The notes below the pieces were generated by a model. That model searched no databases and was not told the DNA's origin. It worked only from the letters and a program-made list of their open reading frames with translations. This document shows, piece by piece, positions 1 through 10,951 of a DNA stretch of 64,000 nucleotides. The stretch is from contig JAPXFY010000018.1 of NCBI GenBank assembly GCA_030674185.1, positions 51,179,755 to 51,243,754 on the forward strand, in the 5' to 3' direction. Position 1 is the stretch's first letter, and each line of letters starts with the position of its first letter. A program made the translations under genes and the position numbers. This DNA is from Monoplex corrugatus (Eukaryota > Mollusca > Gastropoda > Littorinimorpha > Ranellidae).

Positions 1-685
1 CAGAGCACTGAAATGCTTCTGAACTACACTATAACATCTATAACTTTAGAATCTCACCATTACTTTTATATTCATGCCCTATGCAGGAAAGAGATATAAG
101 AACAGGTAACCATCAGTCACCCACAGCTGTCAATCACACTTGTCAACCCTATAGTCAAGTCACCAAAAGTAGCGTTCTTCTCTCCTTGTTGTCATTCAAT
201 ACATTTTACTGTTTAGAATTATTAAAACAAAAACAAAAAACAACAACAACAACAAAAAAAGGGGGGGGGGGGGGGGGGGATTCATCAAACTCTCACATTG
301 TGCTTTTCATACAATCTGCCATCTGATATTAGCCAGACTCTTCCTAAAACCTTATCTGTTGATATTAGCAGTGATGGTGTTGGAAGGGGAGAAGGAGGAA
401 GGAGGAAGGAAACAGGTCCAATAAAAGATTAAGCTGATACCACCAGAGTGAGTGGGGCAGCAACAGATAAGTTTTCATCTTTCACTAGTTTCAGGCCTGA
501 ACTGTACATGACTTCATACTGTTCACACTGCTTACAGCCCAGTCAACTATTAAAGCCATTTCAAGGCTAACACCATGTCAAAAATGACACCCAAGTTTAA
601 GTAAAAAGACAACAGTTAAAACCCAAACTCACCATAACCCTTTCAAATATAAAATGCATGTAAATAAATGTTCTCATACTTAAAA
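1..685. other. Non-coding, ATG7 side; poly-G tract
   Basis: No coding exon is recognised. An A-rich stretch is followed by a run of about 19 G at 261-279. This may be ATG7 intron; exon 3 of ATG7 was searched for on the minus strand and not found. Confidence 0.5.
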
Positions 686-880
686 TCATATCAAATGAAA
701 TCTATTGATCACTTGTAAAAACTCGAATATTACATCCGAAAGAACATCTCTAAAGAGGTTCTTTAAGGAGTCTGCCATGTAGTGCTTATGTCTCACATCA
801 TGAAAGTCCCAGCATTCAATAAAGAAGTGTCTGATATTCAACAGTTCATCACAATGGTACACACCATGGTGCTTTTTCAC
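686..880 (-). mobile_element. LINE relic, C-terminal RNase H-adjacent fragment
   Basis: The minus frame reads CDELLNIRHFFIECWDFHD and LKNLFRDVLSDVIFEFLQ, then a stop. The pattern Cys...(T/N)xRHxxxEC followed by a Phe/Leu-rich end is typical of the C-terminus of Jockey/X-type non-LTR retrotransposons downstream of RNase H. Upstream sequence is out of frame, so this is a short degraded fragment. Confidence 0.55.
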
Positions 881-969
881 TTTTCAAAAGGCAGGAATAA
901 GTGTAGGATGTGTGACTCAGTGTGTAACCGAACAGATTATGAGTCCACAGCTTTATTACTTAAGCCAGC

Positions 970-1143
970 CGGCATGTTAACTGTCATGTGCTTGAAAGGT
1001 CAAACCCATAACTCCTGTGTTATCAGCATGATCTCCAAACAACTGAGCAAACAGGGCCACCAACAACAAAAACAAAAAACCTTGTGACCTGCGTAACAAC
1101 AGAACTCATAACCCTTGCATTATCAGCATAGCACTGACCAACT
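970..1143 (-). repeat. tRNA-Ile-like SINE head(s), two copies
   Basis: On the minus strand, 1063 to about 1000 reads like a tRNA gene: an A-box-like TTTGCTCAGTTGTTTGGAG, an anticodon-arm-like GCTGATAACAC and a B-box-like GGGTTTGACC. A second, poorer copy runs 1143 to 1098 (AACTCAGTTGGTCAGTGC; GCTGATAATGC). Both look like tRNA-Ile-derived SINE heads, too degraded to be working tRNA genes. Confidence 0.5.
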
Positions 1144-1146
1144 GAG

Positions 1147-1338
1147 TTAACTCTTTGACCCCCACAACCTGTCCACCAGCATCCTGCATTGTCAGCCATG
1201 CTAGCAAAGCAAAAACTTAACCTTTTGACTCTCTCACCTTATCCACCAGCTTTCTGCAGGAAGCTGGTAGACAGGGTGAGAAAGTCAAAAGGTGAAGTTT
1301 TTGCAGTTGGTGACAGGGTGTGGGAGTCAAAGGGTTAA
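1147..1338. mobile_element. TTAA-flanked palindromic MITE, copy 1
   Basis: The element starts TTAACTCTTTGACCCCCAC and ends with its inverted form, GTGGGAGTCAAAGGGTTAA with small differences. In the middle is a second palindrome (CTTTTGACTCTCTCACC ... GGTGAGAAAGTCAAAAGG) whose stems meet at CTGCAGGAAG. The TTAA ends suggest mobilisation by a piggyBac- or Kolobok-like transposase. Confidence 0.7.
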
Positions 1339-1339
1339 T

Positions 1340-1870
1340 GGGGCCACACAAAATATCCTGCCCTCACTTGCACTCAGCCCCCTCCCTACCTTCTCCCCTG
1401 AATAGAAAACACACAAGAGAATGCACAACTGGCACTATTATTATCACTTCGACTCAATATCGATTAAATAGTTTTGCCATGTGTTTTCTGTTTGAACTCT
1501 GGAAGGCATAAATGATAAAATTTTGATCATGAGGGCACCTATAACCAAGAAAAGGCAGAAATGTGACAGCTGCTTTGTTTCAAAATTCAACCAATTCTTT
1601 CAAAGTTAGTTTAACACTTAAGGTTCAGATGGGGTCTTTTTTTTTCAACACTGGAAGATCTTGACTTTGCAGATGATCTTCATCGGTCTCCTAAACCTAC
1701 ACGTTCATGCAGGAGAAAACCTCCCATCTCAACATCTTTGAATAAGTTGTAAAGATCTGAAAGGGTCAGACAAATGAAAACAGATGTGGTGAACAACATG
1801 GACAACCTATCCACAAAAGAAGATTTTACCTACCCAAGCAATGTTGTCAGATAGTGAGAACTGAAATACA
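1340..1870. other. Non-coding, no feature seen
   Basis: Unique-looking AT-rich DNA with no coding exon or repeat recognised on either strand. Confidence 0.4.
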
Positions 1871-1873
1871 CAT

Positions 1874-2428
1874 AAGAGCAGGCAGTGACATCAAGAGCCA
1901 CCTTTACAAAGTCAGAAACACCGAAACAAAGGTGAGCAACATGAGAAGGCCCTGACCCTAGCCAACAACACCAAGAACCATCTTTACAAAGTCACAAACA
2001 CCAACAGAAAGGTGAGCAACATGAGGAGACCCTGACCCAGCCAACAACACTAAGAACCATCTTTACAAAGTCACAAACACCAACAGAAAGATGAGCAGCA
2101 TGAGGAGGCCCTGACCTCAGACAATGACGTCAAGAGCCACCTTTACAAAGACAGAAACTCCAACAGAAAGGTGAGCAATATGAGGAGGCCTTGACCCAGC
2201 CAACAACACCAAGAACCATCTTTACAAAGTCACAAACACCAACAGAAAGGTGAGCAGCATGAGGAGGCCCTGACCCAGCCAACAACACCAAGAACCATCT
2301 TTACAAAGTCAGAAACTCCCAACAGAAAGGTGAGCAATATGAAGAGGCCCTGACCCCAGACAGTGACATCAAAAGCCATCTTTACAAAGTCAGAAACAAC
2401 AACAGAAAGGTTATAGCAACATGCACAT
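1874..2428. repeat. Minisatellite, about 79-80 bp unit, seven copies
   Basis: Seven units are anchored on ctttacaaag at about 1902, 1982, 2061, 2141, 2220, 2299 and 2380, each followed by aacagaaaggtgagcaacatg and a gaggccctgacc block. Two unit variants alternate irregularly (gacatcaagagccac and caacaccaagaaccat). Confidence 0.85.
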
Positions 2429-2844
2429 ACATTCCTAGAACAGCTTCAATACTAAGCTGAGTCTGTATCATAACAGTGTCCTCTCCACCCTACTTCATGG
2501 CTCAGAATGCTGAAGCATAACAGAAAGTGACCTTATCAAGTTACCAACCTTCCACACAGAGGAATTTCAGAGATGCATATGAATCTTTCGTCCCAACACC
2601 AACCAACAATTACCTGCTCAACAGAACATGGACATGATCATCATAAAAAGGCAATGGCAATGAAATGAGCACATCATGATCATCTGTAGAAAACAGGATA
2701 ACATCAGCTGGACTGCCTTTCAATTTCATTTGGACACCAGAAGGAAGACATATGAGAGGGAGACCCAAAAATACCTGGCAATGAATAACAGGAGAGGTCT
2801 TGAAACATACCTGGGATACTGTACATTGCTGGCCAGAATGACAG

Positions 2845-3050
2845 GATTGCTGTGCATAACATGTGCTGAGTAAGTAAACAGTCCAACATTTCTGTTATTT
2901 CTATAATGTATACTATAAATCACCGTGCATAACGTGTGCTGAATAACTAAACAATTCAAGATTCCTGTCATTTCTATAAAGCACCAGTGCATAATGTGTG
3001 CCGAGTAACTAAACAATACAAGATTTTTGTCATTTCTATTGAAATCACCA
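2845..3050. repeat. Short tandem repeat, about 70 bp unit, three copies
   Basis: Three diverged copies of a unit containing gtgcataacgtgtgctga, then taactaaacaat and tgtcatttctat begin near 2852, 2922 and 2990. The array ends about 10 bp from the donor side of ATG7 exon 2. Confidence 0.75.
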
Positions 3051-3057
3051 GACTCAC

Positions 3058-3566
3058 AGGTCAAAAGAAGCATAGTCCAAAGTCAAACGTGGTGCTAAAC
3101 CAGCAGGATCACCTGCACAAAGAAGGAAAATTAGCATATAATAAATTATAAGAATGTAAAACTGCATGCACATCCACGCATACATCCACAAGCGCATACA
3201 CACACTCATACTATATATACAGTGCATGCATACACATACACTTCAGGTCCTTCCAAATCAATTTCCAGTAGTTAGATACTCTGTTATTCTTCTATTTCAA
3301 TATTCTTTGAAGTCTCATAACTGCTTTATCAAGTAGATTGCAGTAATGGCAGAAATGGATGATGATGATGATGATAATAAATAAACAAGCAAATAAATAA
3401 TAATAATAACAATAACGATAATAATAAAAGATCATTCATGTATACCATTACTTTACAAACTCAATGCTCATTACACATAACAAGACACAGTATGTAATAC
3501 ATACAGCACTGATAAACCACACATGAACATGCACACGCAGCACAGTCACACACACATGCGCGAACA

Positions 3567-3629
<63 letters not shown>

Positions 3630-4567
3630 ACACGCACACATACAACACAAACACACAATCATATAAAAATACTGATACATACACAGTACACAACCAACAG
3701 ACTCTAACCATATAATATAAATATGAATGATTCCACAATACATTTCTTGGAAGTGGCAGTACAAACTGGTGGAAGAGTGATCATGGTATCATTCTATCAA
3801 AATACCAATGGTAGGACTAACTTAAGTCAACAGGCAAATCTTTAAAAAACAGTTTTAAATCAAACACACACTGCTAACTCTCTCACTGCTGGAAAATAAT
3901 GATCAATCATCTATTATTAATCTATTAAACTCCACATGTTTTCCCTTCAACTTTGTTCAAGATATGTATTCTCTCAATCATTCTATGCCACATCTACCAT
4001 TTATATCATTATAAACAAAATCAACATTTTCTTTTCGAAAACCTGCATTGGAACTATTGTTAACCCTTTGACTCCCGCACCCTGTCCAACTATAAAAACT
4101 TAACTGACTCCCTCAGCCTATCCACAAGCTTCCTGCAGGAAGCTAGTGGATAGGGTGAGGGTGTCAAAGGGTTAAGTTCTGGTTAGGGTTAAGTTCTGGT
4201 TTGTTAGCACAGTTGACAATACAGGATGCTGGTGGACAGGGTGCAGGAGTCGAAGGGTTAAAAGAAAAACAAACAAACAGGAACCAGAAAAAACATGAAA
4301 GAAGAATAAGAACGTGTATTTAATACAAGACAAGACAGGCACAACAAACAAACAAAACCAGCAGTCTTATCAGTCACTGACTTACAAATGTATCTTATAG
4401 TCAAATGTACATGTCTATGTCCATTTCTTATTTTTATTTTATATATATATACATATATATATATATATGTGTGTATATATATATATATATACACGAGTGT
4501 GTGTGTGTGCGTGAAACAGAGAGAGAGACATAAAGTGATAAACATTTCTTCCAAGCCTCTGAGTACA

Positions 4568-4619
<52 letters not shown>

Positions 4620-4640
4620 AGTGAAACACTTAATTTTTGC

Positions 4641-4708
<68 letters not shown>

Positions 4709-5113
4709 TGACAATGTGTGTGCACAAACAGCTACACACACATACAGTGGCACAATGTCACTCTGTATGTGTATGTACATCACTACATGTATAACAAGCT
4801 AGCAAGTGAGCAAGAGAGAATGAGAGAGACTCAGAGACTGTATCAGTGCACTCGTGTTCCGGGATCTGTAAGCAATATTCATCTCTTCATTTCGTATTAT
4901 TTGATTTTTGGTTGTCCTGCTGTAAACAGTTACATGTATGATAATACAGTAGGCTATGAGCATCACAGAATATTTACCGTTGAAATAGAATCCTTTGATT
5001 TGTCGGGGTTTGTCATCCAACCCATAAACGTTTAGCTTGTTTTCCGACAATTTGTGCCAAAATCCTGGCTCGATCATGCTTGAAAATGGGACGTATTGTA
5101 GGACTGACGCCAT
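3058..5113 (-). CDS. ATG7: ATG7, first two coding exons (gene continues to lower coordinates)
   Basis: ATG7 is the E1-like enzyme that activates ATG8/LC3 and ATG12 in autophagy. Exon 1 is 5113 down to 4978. It begins MASVLQYVPFSS and includes PGFWHKLSENKLN and QIKGFYFN, which match the conserved ATG7 N-terminal domain. It ends at a GT donor (gtaaat) after one base of a Gly codon. Exon 2 is 3112 down to 3058, between a gtgcag acceptor and a gtgagt donor. It continues in phase as GDPAGLAPRLTLDYASFDL, the next conserved ATG7 block. Exon 1 could be extended upstream in frame to a Met at 5164, but the Met at 5113 fits the family. The C-terminal part, including the catalytic ThiF-like domain, was not found in positions 1-3057; exon 3 is either outside the window or unrecognised. 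Intron 1 (3113-4977) holds microsatellites and a MITE. Recognition is by memory of the family. Confidence 0.88.
4060..4261. mobile_element. TTAA-flanked palindromic MITE, copy 2
   Basis: Starts TTAACCCTTTGACTCCCGC and ends with the inverted form ending in CGAAGGGTTAA. An inner palindrome is centred on TTCCTGCAGGAA (about 4130-4142). Same family as the copies at 1147, 23730 and 57368. Confidence 0.75.
4279..4335. mobile_element. Fragment of foldback-element arm
   Basis: The bases ggaaccagaaaaaacatgaa, then aagaacgtgtatttaatac and aagacaagac match the left end of the foldback element at 52777. It lies about 18 bp from the MITE copy 2 end. Confidence 0.6.
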
Positions 5114-5521
5114 CGCAAGACTGCATAGAGGTCTTCTTAAATCTGAGTATGATAACAGAAGCAACTTTCGAATTTTTTCTTCGCCGGAGTCCTAACTCAT
5201 CTGATCCGAATGCAAGTGAACATCGGGGCGTACCAAAGCTGTTGTGTGTCACATGGAAATGACACTTCCGTACAGTTTCTTTTGTGTTCTTGTAGCTGAT
5301 TGGTTAAATTCGTATCTCAAAAGAAACCACGCTTTCGATTTGATAATAAAATCGGAACTAATGCAAGAGCTTATGCGCGCGATGGACAAAGCCTGAAGTA
5401 GGCCTACTGATCGATGGATTTAGATGAGATCGAAAGTACACGAATAGAAACTGTTACTTTAACTTTGATTGTTATGTTTTTAGCCTGATGTGAACGTGAA
5501 AGCTTTGCATGTAGTTACACG
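5114..5521. promoter_or_regulatory. Shared intergenic region between divergent ATG7 and bmb
   Basis: Only 408 bp separate the ATG7 start (minus strand) from the brambleberry start (plus strand). The segment is richer in CpG than its surroundings (for example gcgcgcgatgg near 5375, tcggggcg near 5223) and free of microsatellites. Both 5' UTRs and core promoters must lie here unless non-coding upstream exons exist, so it is a probable bidirectional promoter. No convincing TATA box was assigned. The regulatory role is inferred from the layout. Confidence 0.6.
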
Positions 5522-6985
5522 ATGTTCCAGAAAGTTACGCAAGTCTTTGGTCGTTTACTGTGTAAATTACCGGTATTAACAATCACAGCTTTCGTAGCTG
5601 TCACTGTGACGAGTGTAATTGTTGCCAGTACTGGACAAGCCACGAACATTGATCGGAGTACCTTTGAAGAAGGTAGGAAACAGTTTGAACTGATTCAGCA
5701 TCGATCAGAATTACCACTGTATGGCCAATGTTGGAAAGATGCCATGGTCATGACGCAAACTGGGTGTGAAAGGCTGTCAGATGATGTACAAGGACGCCTT
5801 GCTCTGGCCTACCTCAACTGTTTCCTAGATCTTCAAGGTAGACGGAAGTATGCTTGCAGCCAAGGTGTAACCTTACAAGAATGCACCAAAAACATGGAAG
5901 ATGCAGATCGAACCTCACTGACAACATTTTTCACCCACACTCAAAATATTTGCTATTTTCTGCGAGCTCAAGTGTGGAATGAAGCAACAGAAAACACCAT
6001 TTCTATGCTTGCTGAGAGTTCATCTCATGTTGCTGCACAGCTTCAGAAGTCTTCCCAGTTGCAAGCTGAAATGATAAATCAACAGAATGACAGTCTGCAC
6101 AATCAGAAAATTTTGATTGAAAATGCTGCAAATCTCACAAACACATTGTCTAGCTCATCTGATGAAATCAATCGTCTTTTTCAAACCTTCAAGGAAACCA
6201 CACAAGAACAACGTTTGTTAATAACAGATGTGTTTGATCAGCTCACGAGCTTAAAACAAACAGTACTGGGGGAATTTTCTGGTTTTTATTCTATCCTATA
6301 CTATTTTTTCTCAGTCCTTGTTTCCTACCTACTGACATCCACAACACGGACAAGTGGCGCCAGATTCTGGCTCTTTGCTATTGTGACAGCAAGCATTTTC
6401 TGTGAATACTTTGTCACTGCATGGTCTTCGTATTTCTTGACATGGATTTCATTGGGTCTTGAAGAGCATGATGTAAGTTTTATGAAATAACTTGGATCAT
6501 ATGAAATTTATTTTGTCTTGTGATTTTTGTTGTGTCTTGTACATCATGTTTATTTTGCAGCCATAAAAACAATTTACGTAATAATGCCTACATGTCTCTA
6601 AACAATTTATCATATTTGTTATTTCTCTCTCTCCAACCCTCCCACCCCACCTACTCATCTGGGAACCTCAGTATTTATTTACCTAAATAGTCAAGCATGA
6701 TGCCATTGGAAATGCCTGTATTCCTGAGCCCATGAACTTACACACTCATTCATTTAAAAAAAAAAAGAAAAAAAACTAACCCCCAACCAATTGGATAGTC
6801 AGATCAATAATTGTCTCAAAATGTTACTAATGTTCTATAATTTAAGAATAATTATCTTATACTAAGTTATAGCATTAGGGCTCTTACTTGATCTTTATCA
6901 ATGACTGTTTTCTACTCAGTGCAGCACAGTACAGCACAGCATGGCACGGAATGGCACCCATCTGAAAACATTAAAAACAGGATCC

Positions 6986-7047
<62 letters not shown>

Positions 7048-10000
7048 TATATATAACAATTCATACAATATTTGATTTAATTTCCATCCACAAGTCTCTA
7101 AGAGACAGTTTCTTTTGTGTCTTTTCAGTCTATGGACTATAGAAAGATAGTGGAAATCATTAATGACATACATTATCATTGAGCATGAGGACAATTCTGA
7201 AAACAGGATCCAGATATAACAATTCATGCTAGCATCATCTAGTAGACAAGTTCTTTTGTGTCTTGTGCTATCAGAATGTCAGAAAACCAGATCTGACCTA
7301 TAATAATACAGGTTACTGTATTTCTAAATTTAGGTCATCAAGGGTCATAACTCAGTGGATGGTGCCCAAGTGACATATCACAGGGTTCACCCCCTGGTGA
7401 TCCTGTTACAGAATGTTGAAGCTTTTTGTTGGACAGGACTGGGTATACTGGATCAGGAATTGGTGTCGAAAGATCTTTGTGTCCTTGGTCTGCTGGTGTT
7501 GGCCATCTTTGCTTACACGTACTGTGACATCAATGCTGCCAACAACCAACTGCTTGTGGAGATCAGGAAACAGAACTCGGACCTCAAGCGTTTTCTGCAT
7601 GGTAAGGCAGACGGAGGATGTTTTTTTTGTTTTTGCTTGTTTAGTTTTCTGTGGTTGCTGCAGCTCCAAAAGAAAGATTCAAGAGTGAGCTATGTGTGTG
7701 TGATCACATTCCATGGGTATGATTATTATGTGTAAGCATGTTCACGTGTGAGTGTGCGAGTTCATTCAGCGACAAACAACAGACTGATGTTACGGATTCT
7801 GGACGTAAACTATCTCTACTTGTCCAGTGAATTGACTGTTAGTGTACAAGTGCTCAACTTCATGGAAATGGATTCCACTGTACTCCCTTTCTCTTTATTG
7901 TTGTTGTTGTTTTCTGTTTTTGTTTGTTCAGTAGCAAGCAACAGAGTGATTTTATGATTTCTGGATATGAATGTGACTCAGTTTTAACGTTTGTAGCATG
8001 TTTTGCTTTCATATTATACAACGAAAGAATGTGGATAGTTTGGGTTTTTTTGACTGGTGTTTATGTTTTTTTATTCACAGCAGTGACTGTATATATAGTG
8101 TATATTTTGTGCAGATACATTTGTATCCCATTTGGGCATTAATTTACATTTATTCTTTCTGTTCCTATCATCTTATAAACTAAAATAAACTCAAAAGCTG
8201 CAAAATACATGTCAACAATGGTTGCTATGCTTATGAGTGTGGGGCAGGAGGGCATAGTTGCCTGCTGAAAGCGCTCATCAGGAAAGTGTGATGAAAGTGT
8301 TAAGGTTGGAATGTTAGCTGAACCAAGTTAATGAACCTGGAAACAAACTTTCATTGCTGCATTGCTGTTGTTTTGTGGATTGCTCTTGATTCTAGATGAC
8401 AGTATTAATATCTTTTCCTGTTTGTTCCAGATGCTCAGTTACCATCATTAAAAGCACGGCCAAATGGGCTTGCAGGGAGAGGTAGGTAACTTTAGACTGT
8501 TTGGTTTTGGTAGTGTTTGTGTGCACGTGTTTGGATATGTGTGTGTGAAACTGAAACTCAACCACAAAACAAGATATGAGCAGATCACCTGTACCCTCGT
8601 TGGTTGATTGGCTTTGGGGTTTTTTTGTTTGTTTGTTTTTTTGTTTTAGGAATGGTTACATTGGACACAGCAGAGGGAAGTTTCAGTCTTTTTCTCAAAA
8701 TTTTTGTATCTGGTGTTTGTAATCTTACGCTTGACAAGGCCAGTGGCCGAAAATTTGCGCCTGTCTTGTCTTGTATTAAATACGCGTTCGTATTCTTCTT
8801 TCGTGTTTTTTCTGGTTCCTGTTTGCTTGAACGCGGGCAGTCACATTTGTTTTGAATGGTTGGTTGGTTGGTTTTATTCTTCTATATCAGGTGTATTATT
8901 AACTCACTCGGTACGATGGAACGCTATAGCAGTCGTGATGAAAGGCACGGTTGCGTACGACAGAACGCTATAGCGGTTTCGATATTTAAAAATTTTCGAC
9001 GCTCCCCTTTAGATCCTGCACGCCTATCATAGCCACACTGGTCACTGCAAACATGTCAAGGGTCAAAGGGAAAGTTACTTCGTGAGATTCCGTAGCCATA
9101 CACTCGTCGGTAAACGATTGACTTCGGCAACCTACACGAATGGCTAATCTGCATTCGTGTCGAAAATGGCGTTGCAGGCGAGTACGAGTTTTCGAACAAA
9201 GTAAATCGCGACGGCTGCGTTTTACTGCTGCTGAAGTGATTGAAGTGCTTCAGACTGAAGGATTGGACATCGAGGAGTATGATGAAGGTAATGGTGAAAG
9301 TGTATCAAGTGATGGAAGCTGCCAGCAAGGAGGAACTGACAGTGACCCAGTTTCAGACGACAGTGAAGTGGAAGAGGGAGGTGGGCGTACACGTCACGAG
9401 AGGCGAGCGGTCAGCGGGTCAAGCACAGTGAGTCGCATGTCTGATGGAGGTTTCATTCACTTTCCTATGCATGACTGGCACGAAGATTTTAGTTTTTCTC
9501 CCACTTTGCCTCTGTTCTCTGACCCTTGTGGCCTGCATGTCCCAGTTCAGTGCCACGCCCCCTTTGATTTCTTGAATCAGTTTGTGACAGAAGACTTTCT
9601 AAATTCCATTGTCATAACAGAAGGCATAAGAGAACTGAGTGGCAAGCAGAATGAGCACTTCTCCTGACCTTCTCACCTTTGACTGTGTGTTCATGGAGCT
9701 GATCAGAGTGTGTGACTGTACAGTGATCCTGACCACAAAATTTGGGTATTTTCAACATGGCACATGACGAAGAAATATTCAAGGAAGAACTTCAATATTT
9801 TGGCATGAACTAACTCAGCATGTAAATATTCAGATCTAAAAGTTTTATTTTGATCCTTTATGTTTTGTATTTTTTGTGATTTTTTTCCTAACCCTTCAAA
9901 ATGGGCCATACCTGGGAAACACAAGGGGAAAAACTCTCCGTACCGAGTGAGTTAACTTGTGAGATTAATAAAGAATGAATAAAATGATACAAGATAAAGA

Positions 10001-10951
10001 ACTGATAAGTTTTAAACTGAACCTATCAAACTGTGTTTCAGTGGGACCAGTCGATGGCAACTCTGCTGTGGAATACAGCAGCACCAGTTACTCTGAAAGT
10101 GCTTCAGACACCAACGGTTCAGACTCAGGTACTGACAGGACATACATCTTGCAGGAAACAGAATCCAGTGTGGTTGACACAGACAGCTATGCAACGGCTG
10201 AAACATTGCAGGGCAGTGCCATTCCCTCTTCTAGTGCCGGTAGAAAGGAGTTGTTGATGGCAGAACTGCGAGAGCTTCGAAGTGCAACGCCCCTGAAAGA
10301 GATGTCAGGGCAGATTGAGCAGTGGATTGCTACCGGAGTGTACTCACAACCAGCGTCCAATGGGTCTGTAGGCCTCCCTGTCACTGGCATTTCATCTGGT
10401 ATGGTAAGTGGCTACTACATGGCAGTGGAACTTAAATAAATCAGTGTTGATTAGTATCTCTTTTGGTGTGCTTTTGTGTTTGGATCATGTATACTGTGTA
10501 TATGTTGGTTTTTATTTGATCTTGAGTTTCAATCATGTGTGTTTAGATTGTGTGTGTATAAATTGTGGTTGGGAGTCAATAGTGATTCCCATATAGACAT
10601 TACATGTTTATGCAAGTGCTAACGTCTGTTGTTTGTTGACAGTGGATTCATTTCATCTTTGAGATTGTTCTTCATCACATTTTATCCTTTCTGTATTCCA
10701 TGTCATTTCAGATTTGTTAATAACTCAACAGTGAACTATTATCCATATTTGATTCACAGAATACACCAACCACAGGATCGCCCTACATGCTGCGACCTAG
10801 GCGAGGCCGGCCTTCCAGCAATCCATCGCCAGCCACTCAGGTGGAGTCACCTAACAGTTTTGCCAGAACCGTGAGACAACTGGAGAGGATTGCAGAGAAA
10901 AACAGTCGCTTTGTGTGTGCTGCTGTTTCCAAAAAGCCGTTGAATAAGTAG
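5522..10951 (+). CDS. bmb: Brambleberry / GEX1 / KAR5 family nuclear fusion (karyogamy) protein, complete, 5 exons
   Basis: The exons are 5522-6472, 7334-7601, 8431-8481, 10042-10403 and 10760-10951 (TAG). All have GT-AG junctions, the phases agree, and together they encode 607 aa. Brambleberry (fish), GEX1 (plants) and KAR5 (yeast) are nuclear-envelope proteins needed for nuclear membrane fusion. Residues 17-36 form an N-terminal hydrophobic/signal segment. Residues 64-150 form the family Cys-rich domain (Cys 70, 82, 100, 112, 121, 144; motifs QCWKDAMVMTQTGC and RLALAYLNC). A predicted coiled coil covers about 155-250. Hydrophobic membrane segments lie at about 255-273, 282-308 and, in exon 2, 364-382. 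The tail is Ser/Thr-rich, contains a short basic patch (RPRRGRPSS) and ends KKPLNK. Intron 3 carries a foldback-element arm and a piggyBac relic. ATG7 lies head-to-head upstream. Membrane topology and coiled coil are judged by eye. Confidence 0.85.
6976..7053. repeat. TA microsatellite in bmb intron 1
   Basis: An almost pure (TA)n run about 64 bp long within bmb intron 1 (6473-7333). A phrase (aacaggatccagatata) occurs both just before it and again at 7201, suggesting a local duplication. The rest of the intron shows no feature. Confidence 0.85.
8657..8822. mobile_element. Solo arm of foldback element in bmb intron 3
   Basis: This stretch (gaagtttcagtctttttctc ... tgtatctggtgtttgtaatc ... 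gccagtggccgaaaatttgc ... ttttctggttcctg) matches the right arm of the foldback element at 52777-53130. Only one arm is present here, so it is a truncated copy. Confidence 0.7.
8899..9955 (+). mobile_element. piggyBac-like element with internal deletion (TTAA ends, 17-bp perfect TIRs)
   Basis: The left end TTAACTCACTCGGTACG (8899-8915) is the exact reverse complement of the right end (9939-9955). Both include TTAA, the piggyBac target site. At 1057 bp it is shorter than autonomous piggyBac elements. It lies in intron 3 of bmb, between exons 8431-8481 and 10042-10403, in the same orientation as the gene. The internal ORF resembles only the N-terminal part of PGBD-type transposases. Confidence 0.82.
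9140..9667 (+). pseudogene. piggyBac-type transposase N-terminal remnant (175 aa)
   Basis: The ORF begins MANLHSCRKWRCRRVRVFEQ, a basic start. An acidic Ser/Asp/Glu segment follows, then FDFLNQFVTEDFLNSIVI, which resembles the PLDFFxLFFTxELLxxIV block at the start of the conserved PGBD transposase domain. It stops shortly after, so the catalytic Asp-bearing domain is absent. It lies wholly between perfect TTAA-TIR ends. Transposase activity is not expected. Confidence 0.65.

Larger units (their letters stand above)
3113..4977. other. ATG7 intron 1 with microsatellites
   Basis: Holds a CA array at 3563-3632, a TA/TG stretch at about 4440-4510, CA arrays at 4563-4618 and 4644-4704, the MITE at 4060-4261 and a foldback-element fragment at 4279-4335. 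No exon seen. Confidence 0.75.

Noticed and set aside
970..1063. Functional tRNA-Ile gene
   Set aside because: A- and B-box-like words are present, but the arms do not pair well and a second degraded copy is adjacent. It fits a SINE head.
1874..2428. Regularly spaced repeats as a possible CRISPR array
   Set aside because: Units are about 80 bp direct repeats without unique spacers, in a eukaryotic genome with introns. This is a minisatellite.
2726..3073. 115-aa minus ORF overlapping ATG7 exon 2
   Set aside because: It is in a different frame from the exon and covers a tandem repeat.
4439..4783. Cys/Val-rich and Tyr/Ile-rich ORFs over CA and TA runs (also 3448-3764, 22569-22954, 27684-28075, 62061-62404)
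   Set aside because: They are translations of simple repeats in several frames at once, with no splice or family support.
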